Shown: one piece after another, positions 34,979 through 37,669 of the stretch
Numbering within the stretch: the stretch's first letter is position 1
Layout of the letters: the number at the start of each line of letters is the position of its first letter
Assembly: GCA_013349435.1 (NCBI GenBank)
Contig: DUZQ01000027.1
Location: 1 to 37,669, forward strand
DNA: 37,669 bases
DNA from: Planctomycetota bacterium
GTDB taxonomy: Bacteria > Planctomycetota > Phycisphaerae > Sedimentisphaerales > Anaerohalosphaeraceae
Reading direction: 5' to 3'
Notes under the pieces: model-generated
Databases searched by the model: none
The model's input: the letters and a program-made list of their open reading frames with translations, nothing else
What the model was told of the DNA's origin: nothing
Program-made: the position numbers and the translations under genes

Positions 34979-35407
34979 TTAACCGTCCTGTGCCAGGGAA
35001 CAGGATATTTGCATACCATGTTCGATGCTTTTGGTTATATGACAGTTATCGGCTGCCTGCAGGATACCCTGCTGCTGCTGTTGGGACAGTTTTGCGCCGA
35101 GGCGTATTTTGGCGTCGATTCTTGCGGTACGCGCCGGCTTTGCCCCAGACGGCGTGCTGCCTGAGGAGTCGGTTTCTATTCGGCGGCTCAACTCTATAGT
35201 CATATCCTGGTAGGTGATATTTTGCCCTTTGCAGAACTTTGCGACGTAGCCACCTATACACATCCCGATCGAAGCTTCAAACAACTGAGCCGGCCACATT
35301 CCGTCCCGCTCGCGTTTTTCATCATCGCCGCGTCCCGTGGTAACGGTATGTCCTTTGCATGTAGCGGAAAAACGGAACCCGTTTTCATATTTAACCAAAA
35401 CTTCCAC
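34979..35407 (-). CDS. OsmC/Ohr-like peroxiredoxin family protein
   Basis: About 142 residues. The OsmC fold is recognised from PAQLFEASIGMCIGGYV, with the first catalytic Cys, and ILQAADNCHITKSIEHG, with the second. Such proteins reduce organic hydroperoxides with thiols. The glutamine-rich loop LSQQQQQGIL is unusual but harmless. The start is uncertain: GTG at 35407 is nine bases after AAGGAG; a TTG at 35413 is three bases after it and would add two residues. It follows the NuoI-GltD fusion gene by 13 bases on the same strand, so it may belong to that operon's tail. Confidence 0.82.
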   Translation of the reverse strand: MEVLVKYENGFRFSATCKGHTVTTGRGDDEKRERDGMWPAQLFEASIGMCIGGYVAKFCKGQNITYQDMTIELSRRIETDSSGSTPSGAKPARTARIDAKIRLGAKLSQQQQQGILQAADNCHITKSIEHGMQISCSLAQDG

Positions 35408-35420
35408 GTGCAATAACTCC

Positions 35421-37292
35421 TTATCTTGTGCTGAGCATTCGATCTATTCCTGCGGCTGCCAGTTTGGCATCGGCGATGGCGGTAACCGCATCTAAATTCA
35501 CATTTACTATGTCACCGCCTGCGAACATGCCGGGGATTGAGGTCATTCCATTTGCATCCACTTCTACCTTTCGGGCGGGTGTGAACCTTAGTTTTTCGAG
35601 AAGCTCTTTTGGGAGGAATGAAAAATCGGGTGCCTGTCCAATGGCTTCGATAATCATGTCCCCATTCAATAATATCTGCTTTTCCTCGTAAAAAGTGGGG
35701 CTGAATCTGCCCTGCTCATCAAAAACAGATTTTACTTTTTTGCACACAAGCCCCTTAATTTTGTCATTTTCGACTTTTACCTCTTCCGGGCCCCATCCCG
35801 GATTAAACTGGACGCTTTCGGCCTTTGCTTCTTCTATTTCATCGTGTGTGGCGGGCAGTTGGTCCCAATCTTCCAGAGAAACCGTTTTGGTTATCACGTC
35901 CTGGCCGGGATATTGGATGTGCTGCAAACGCAGAGCCTCTCTGGCTACATCCATGGCGACGTTTCCGCCGCCGATGACTATTATTTCTTTGCCCACTGAA
36001 GGCGGCGAACCAATCTTGTTGGCTTGCAGGAAGGGCAGGGCCAAACAGGCCTTATCAATATTTTTGACCTTTGTAGAACGGCTCTGCGTTGTTCCTATGC
36101 CGAGATGAACTGCGTCATACTCTTTTAGAATATCTTCAAACAGAACATCTTTGCCTACCGTGGTATTGAATCTGAACTCAACTCCCAAAGAAGCGATATA
36201 ATTGACATCCTTGTCTATCGCTTCGAGTGGTAATCTGTAAATAGGCGGTCCTGTGCGCATCGTTCCGCCGCCGCCGGGCAAAGAGTCGAATACAACTACT
36301 TTATGACCTTTCAATGTGAGAAAATACGCTAAAGATAAACCGCTCGGCCCTGCACCTATAACAGCAACTTTCCTGCCGGTAGGCTCGGCGGCTCTAAGTT
36401 CCAAAGCGGTTTTGTAATCCTTAATGGAATCTGCAACAAACCTCTTGAGCCATCTTATGGCCAGGGCTTCTCCCCTGATACTCAAAGAACATGCTGTTTC
36501 ACAATGTTTCATACATATTCTGCCGCAGATCGAAGGGATGGGATTATCTTCAAATATTTTCTTCAAGGATTCATCGGGTTTTTCTTCGTAAATAGCCTTG
36601 ATATAATCTGATATCTTAAGATGTGCCGGGCATGCCTGTTCGCATAACTTACATTCCAGGCAGCGGGAGGCCTCGGCGTTGGCTTCTTCTTTATTATAGC
36701 CTATCACCTGCTCAATAAAGGATAGTTTCCTTTCCTCAGGCCCAACCTGGGGCATGGGGACCCGCTCAGGTTCAAACAAGGCGTAGTCAAGGTCGGAGCT
36801 GAAACCTTCATAATTTTCTTTGCGATGTGACAGACTTGCTTTGAGTATGGAATAGTCTCCAGAGCCAAGGAATAGCTCTTTGTCCGAATTTTCATCTTTT
36901 GGAATGAATGTAAAGGTATTAGTGTCGAAGTGGATATGAAAATAGTCCCTGGACAGCCTCAGGGAAGCGGGAGGGCAGATGTCCACGCATAAGCCGCAAA
37001 AACAACATCTGCCGTAGTCAAGTTTTGGTCTTTCATTCTTTATGCCTTCGGCAGGTTTGGACTCTAATTCAGGGATTTGGACCATCTCTATCGCTTCATT
37101 CGGACATATATCAGCGCAATTGCCGCAGCCGGTGCACTTGGCCCAATCATTTAAATGAAAACCCCGATACCGCATCGCCGGCTCTTTTGGTTCAAAAGGA
37201 TATCTCAAGGTACGCGGCTTTTTGAATAGGAAATTAACCGCCTTGAACGGACTTAAGATACTGCCCTTTTTTTTTGTTGTTTTTTCTTTCAT
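35421..37292 (-). CDS. NuoI-GltD fusion: ferredoxin-like plus FAD/NAD(P)H oxidoreductase
   Basis: 623 residues. The first 130 resemble the complex I subunit NuoI: FLFKKPRTLRYPF, RYRGFHL, then two 4Fe-4S motifs, Cys53/56/59/63 in CTGCGNCADICP and Cys96/99/102/106 in CCFCGLCVDICP. The rest resembles GltD/NfnB-type flavoproteins: cluster motifs CLECKLCEQACP and CGRICMKHCETAC, an FAD site VAVIGAGPSGLSLAYF, an NAD(P) site IIVIGGGNVAMDVARE, and a final FAD block MFAGGDIVNVNLDAVTAI. It overlaps nuoD by four bases (ATGA). It may oxidise NAD(P)H and pass electrons directly to the quinone-reducing arm, a job that NuoEFG does elsewhere. The direction of electron flow is inference. Confidence 0.85.
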   Translation of the reverse strand: MKEKTTKKKGSILSPFKAVNFLFKKPRTLRYPFEPKEPAMRYRGFHLNDWAKCTGCGNCADICPNEAIEMVQIPELESKPAEGIKNERPKLDYGRCCFCGLCVDICPPASLRLSRDYFHIHFDTNTFTFIPKDENSDKELFLGSGDYSILKASLSHRKENYEGFSSDLDYALFEPERVPMPQVGPEERKLSFIEQVIGYNKEEANAEASRCLECKLCEQACPAHLKISDYIKAIYEEKPDESLKKIFEDNPIPSICGRICMKHCETACSLSIRGEALAIRWLKRFVADSIKDYKTALELRAAEPTGRKVAVIGAGPSGLSLAYFLTLKGHKVVVFDSLPGGGGTMRTGPPIYRLPLEAIDKDVNYIASLGVEFRFNTTVGKDVLFEDILKEYDAVHLGIGTTQSRSTKVKNIDKACLALPFLQANKIGSPPSVGKEIIVIGGGNVAMDVAREALRLQHIQYPGQDVITKTVSLEDWDQLPATHDEIEEAKAESVQFNPGWGPEEVKVENDKIKGLVCKKVKSVFDEQGRFSPTFYEEKQILLNGDMIIEAIGQAPDFSFLPKELLEKLRFTPARKVEVDANGMTSIPGMFAGGDIVNVNLDAVTAIADAKLAAAGIDRMLSTR

Positions 37293-37669
37293 CTGTCTAT
37301 CTCCGGCGCTACTACGTATAGACTTATCATTATGTTTCCGACATCGGCAATGCTGGCGTTCTTCAATAATTCTTCCAGGATAATCAGGCCGTGAGGATAA
37401 GATGGTGTTCTGAAATGTACCCTGTAAGGCTTATCGCCACCGTTGCTGACCAGGTAAAGGCCCAATTCTCCGCGCGATGACTCGCATCTTACATAAGCTT
37501 CGCCCTTTGGGATTTTCCATTTGAACGGGTTTGGTACGCGATTATAAACGGGACCTTCAGGCATAGCATCGAGCAGTTTGAATATCATGTGAACGCTTTC
37601 GATCATCTCATCTCTTATAACCCAAACCCTCGAATAAGCATCGCCATCCCGCCTTACAGGTACATCCCA
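37289..37669 (-). CDS. nuoD: NuoD-like complex I 49-kDa subunit, 3' end only
   Basis: The gene runs off the window; about 126 C-terminal residues are present, beginning WDVPVRRDGDAYSRVWVIRD. The end carries YVRCESSRGELGLYLVSNGG, KPYRVHFRTPSYPHGL, SIADVGNIMISLYVVAPEID and a final Arg, matching NuoD closings. The Cys-x-x-Cys nickel motif near the end of NiFe-hydrogenase large subunits is missing, so it is the complex I subunit and not a hydrogenase. It helps form the quinone site. The in-frame Met at 37606 is internal, not the start. It is co-translated with the NuoI-GltD fusion. Confidence 0.88.
   Translation of the reverse strand, partial: WDVPVRRDGDAYSRVWVIRDEMIESVHMIFKLLDAMPEGPVYNRVPNPFKWKIPKGEAYVRCESSRGELGLYLVSNGGDKPYRVHFRTPSYPHGLIILEELLKNASIADVGNIMISLYVVAPEIDR

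Noticed and set aside
37289..37669. NiFe-hydrogenase large subunit near nikR
   Set aside because: The terminal Cys-x-x-Cys nickel motif is absent and the ending matches NuoD.

Overview
The window is a chromosomal segment of a Gram-negative-type bacterium. The gene content would fit a planctomycete of the Phycisphaerae type: sigma-54 nitrogen control, a split-off secreted-protein fragment of the PEP-CTERM style, an Agl23-type membrane glycosyltransferase and a complex I with an unusual input subunit. That placement is inference from families and style, not a database result. No rRNA or tRNA gene was recognised.

Layout. 1-888: intergenic repeats, including a 133-bp tandem duplication. 889-3130: a metallophosphoesterase, an HPP-type membrane protein and a secreted nuclease-like/Ada-zinc-domain protein. 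3131-4700: a decayed zone with a structured-RNA candidate, a truncated secreted-protein gene, an IS630 transposase tail and an IS1380-like transposase fragment. 4880-6570: a cluster of DnaA boxes and dnaA, a plausible origin region. 6804-16931 (all minus strand): an ammonium-assimilation cluster in transcription order porin-like protein, amt, PII, glnA, gltB, gltD. A textbook sigma-54 promoter lies upstream of it at 16995-17010, and a divergent NifA-like sigma-54 activator (17359-18918) sits on the other side. Palindromic sites lie between them. 19198-20849: a toxin-antitoxin-type pair (XRE-ImmA/IrrE and DUF4411) with a palindrome over its start. 20965-21318: an Mth938-like protein.

21591-25690 is the most interesting part: one operon with its own promoter and terminator encoding a membrane-anchored GrpE-like protein, a lid-less Hsp70, and a membrane-anchored DjlA-like J-domain protein. 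Together these are all three parts of an Hsp70 machine, two of them tethered to the membrane. 26290-27876: a coiled-coil membrane protein and a metallo-beta-lactamase-fold protein. 28013-31306: a tightly overlapping operon of a discoidin-like lipoprotein, an Agl23-type glycosyltransferase and ApbE. 31480-34089: glycogen phosphorylase. 34344-34898: a NikR-type nickel regulator behind a run of perfect palindromes. 34979-35407: OsmC. 35421-37669: the end of a complex I operon in which nuoD (cut by the window edge) overlaps a NuoI-GltD fusion that may be the electron-input subunit.

Together the nitrogen genes form a complete route: ammonium entry (Amt), sensing (PII), GS-GOGAT fixation, and a dedicated activator. 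The PII protein has Phe instead of Tyr at position 51, so it cannot be uridylylated there.
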